DNA from: Bacillus sp. RO3
Lineage (GTDB): Bacteria > Bacillota > Bacilli > Bacillales > Bacillaceae_B
Direction of reading: 5' to 3'
Length of the DNA stretch: 64,000 nt
NCBI RefSeq assembly: GCF_012911895.1
Contig: NZ_JAAXCV010000011.1
Coordinates: 1-64,000 of the forward strand
Part shown: piece after piece, positions 63,062 to 64,000 of the stretch
Numbering within the stretch: position 1 is the stretch's first letter
Layout of the letters: each line of letters begins with the position of its first letter
Program-made: the position numbers and the translations under genes
Notes under the pieces: model-generated
The model's input: the letters and a program-made list of their open reading frames with translations, nothing else
What the model was told of the DNA's origin: nothing
Database searches by the model: none

Positions 63062-64000
63062 TTACTCAACCGTAACCGACTTAGCCAGGTTACGCGGCTT
63101 ATCTACATCACAATCGCGGTGCAGGGCAGCATAGTAAGAAATCAATTGTAATGGGATGACAGAGATAAGAGGTGTTAACAATGGGTTAACCTCCGGGATG
63201 ACGAAGCGATCTTCTTCGTCTTCTAGGCCTTTCATGGAAATGATACAAGGGTTCGCTCCACGAGCGACTACCTCTTTCACATTCCCTCTGATGCCCAGGT
63301 TCACTCCTTCCTGAGTGGCAAGGGCAATGATTGGAGTTCCTTCTTCGATAAGGGCGATCGTACCGTGCTTAAGCTCTCCACCGGCAAATCCTTCTGCCTG
63401 GATGTAAGAGATTTCTTTCAACTTCAATGCGCCTTCAAGGCCTACATAGAAGTCCAGTGAACGGCCGATAAAGAAACAGTTGCGTGTCGTTGATAGATAT
63501 TCGCGTGCGATATCTTCAAACTCTTCTTTCGTGTCGCAAAGTGCTTCCATGGCAGTAGCAACGATACCAAGCTCTTGAACAAGGTCAAAGTCCTGGTTGT
63601 TTCCACATGCCTGTCCGGCAACGTGTGCAAGGATCGCAAGGACAGCCAGCTGAGCTGTGTACGCTTTGGTTGAAGCAACGGCGATTTCAGGTCCTGCATG
63701 AAGAAGCAATGTGTAATCCGCTTCACGGGACAGAGTAGAACCCGCTACGTTTGTGATCGTCAATGATTTATGTCCAAGCTCTTTGACTTGAACCAATACA
63801 GCACGGCTATCTGCTGTTTCACCACTTTGAGAAATAAAGATGAATAATGGTTTCTTAGAGAGTAAAGGCATGTTGTAGCTGAATTCGCTTGCTACATGAA
63901 CCTCTACAGGGATCCCCGCACTCTTCTCGATGAATTGCTTTCCAACAAGACCAGCGTGGTAGCTCGTTCCACAAGCAATGATGTAGACACGGTCCGCTTC
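63062..64000 (-). CDS. glmS: Glutamine--fructose-6-phosphate aminotransferase, C-terminal part
   Basis: The C-terminal 312 residues of GlmS; the frame remains open to the right edge ([20 protein letters not shown] begins the visible part). Two SIS domains: the first with [10 protein letters not shown] and [13 protein letters not shown], the second with [21 protein letters not shown] (read in parts). The C-terminus [13 protein letters not shown] is canonical. Makes glucosamine-6-phosphate for cell-wall synthesis. The glmS ribozyme site, if present, is outside the window. Confidence 0.97.
   Translation of the reverse strand, partial: EADRVYIIACGTSYHAGLVGKQFIEKSAGIPVEVHVASEFSYNMPLLSKKPLFIFISQSGETADSRAVLVQVKELGHKSLTITNVAGSTLSREADYTLLLHAGPEIAVASTKAYTAQLAVLAILAHVAGQACGNNQDFDLVQELGIVATAMEALCDTKEEFEDIAREYLSTTRNCFFIGRSLDFYVGLEGALKLKEISYIQAEGFAGGELKHGTIALIEEGTPIIALATQEGVNLGIRGNVKEVVARGANPCIISMKGLEDEEDRFVIPEVNPLLTPLISVIPLQLISYYAALHRDCDVDKPRNLAKSVTVE

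Overview
The window comes from a low-to-mid GC, endospore-forming Bacillaceae (Bacillus/Rossellomorea-like). The support is a complete sigma-B operon in Bacillus order, the sporulation peptide CmpA, an S-box and an argS T-box leader, Bacillus-type ribosome binding sites with frequent TTG starts, and a 12-35 kb block that keeps the gene order of the Bacillus subtilis ydb-ydc region. No prophage, transposase or CRISPR array was seen.

Layout. 1-1.4 kb: the 5' end of a 16S rRNA gene, preceded in the same (minus) orientation by eleven tRNA genes (Asn-Ser-Glu-Asp-Gln-Lys-Leu-Leu-Arg-Pro-Gly) with three good sigma-A promoters. 1.4-12 kb: sprT-like, cmpA, tex, then rsbR-S-T-U-V-W-sigB-rsbX with an internal sigma-B promoter, then the ndoAI/ndoA toxin-antitoxin pair and alr. 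12-23.3 kb: ydcC, acpS, rhomboid ydcA, ydbS/ydbT, uvsE, cshA, an esterase, murF and ddl, with a ~294 bp terminal-inverted-repeat element between ddl and murF. 23.5-26.5 kb: a dicarboxylate/amino-acid:cation symporter, an acetyltransferase and an NDH-2-like flavoprotein. 26.6-33.2 kb: a seven-gene operon (solute-binding lipoprotein, two permeases, ATPase, TVP38-family membrane protein, CDP-alcohol phosphatidyltransferase, MerA/Lpd-like flavoprotein) related to the uncharacterised E. coli ydj/ynj cluster. 33.3-43.3 kb: lipoprotein, sfsA, rodA-like, T-box-argS, dedA, lipid kinase, a LysM-CAP protein with a possible sigma-G promoter, a CBS protein and three small ORFs. 43.5-54.7 kb: DUF819 protein, an AGCS symporter broken by an in-frame TAG behind two CodY-box-like repeats, cardiolipin synthase, two short-chain dehydrogenases, an MFS transporter, an S-box-controlled NhaC-family transporter, and a divergent polysaccharide deacetylase. 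54.8-64 kb: a fused dipeptide-type permease, an EAL protein behind what looks like a class II c-di-GMP riboswitch, a 3-methyladenine glycosylase, a CAP lipoprotein, a DUF4097 protein, a FUSC protein, a candidate small RNA and the 3' part of glmS.

How the parts fit. The first third is stress sensing and housekeeping: the RsbRST stressosome activates RsbU, which dephosphorylates RsbV, frees SigB from RsbW and re-activates rsbV-W-sigB-rsbX through the internal promoter. The cell-wall genes (alr, ddl, murF, rodA, glmS) supply peptidoglycan precursors and elongation. Three RNA switches give nutrient or messenger control: an Arg T-box (argS), an S-box (NhaC-like transporter) and a probable c-di-GMP-II aptamer in front of a c-di-GMP phosphodiesterase, which would make a feedback loop. 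The most novel items are that riboswitch-EAL pair, the ynj-like transporter/lipid/flavoprotein operon, the nonsense-interrupted symporter, the intact ICEBs1-type attachment core in tRNA-Leu, and several unannotated small genes. All coordinates, starts and motif matches were read by eye; no database search was run.
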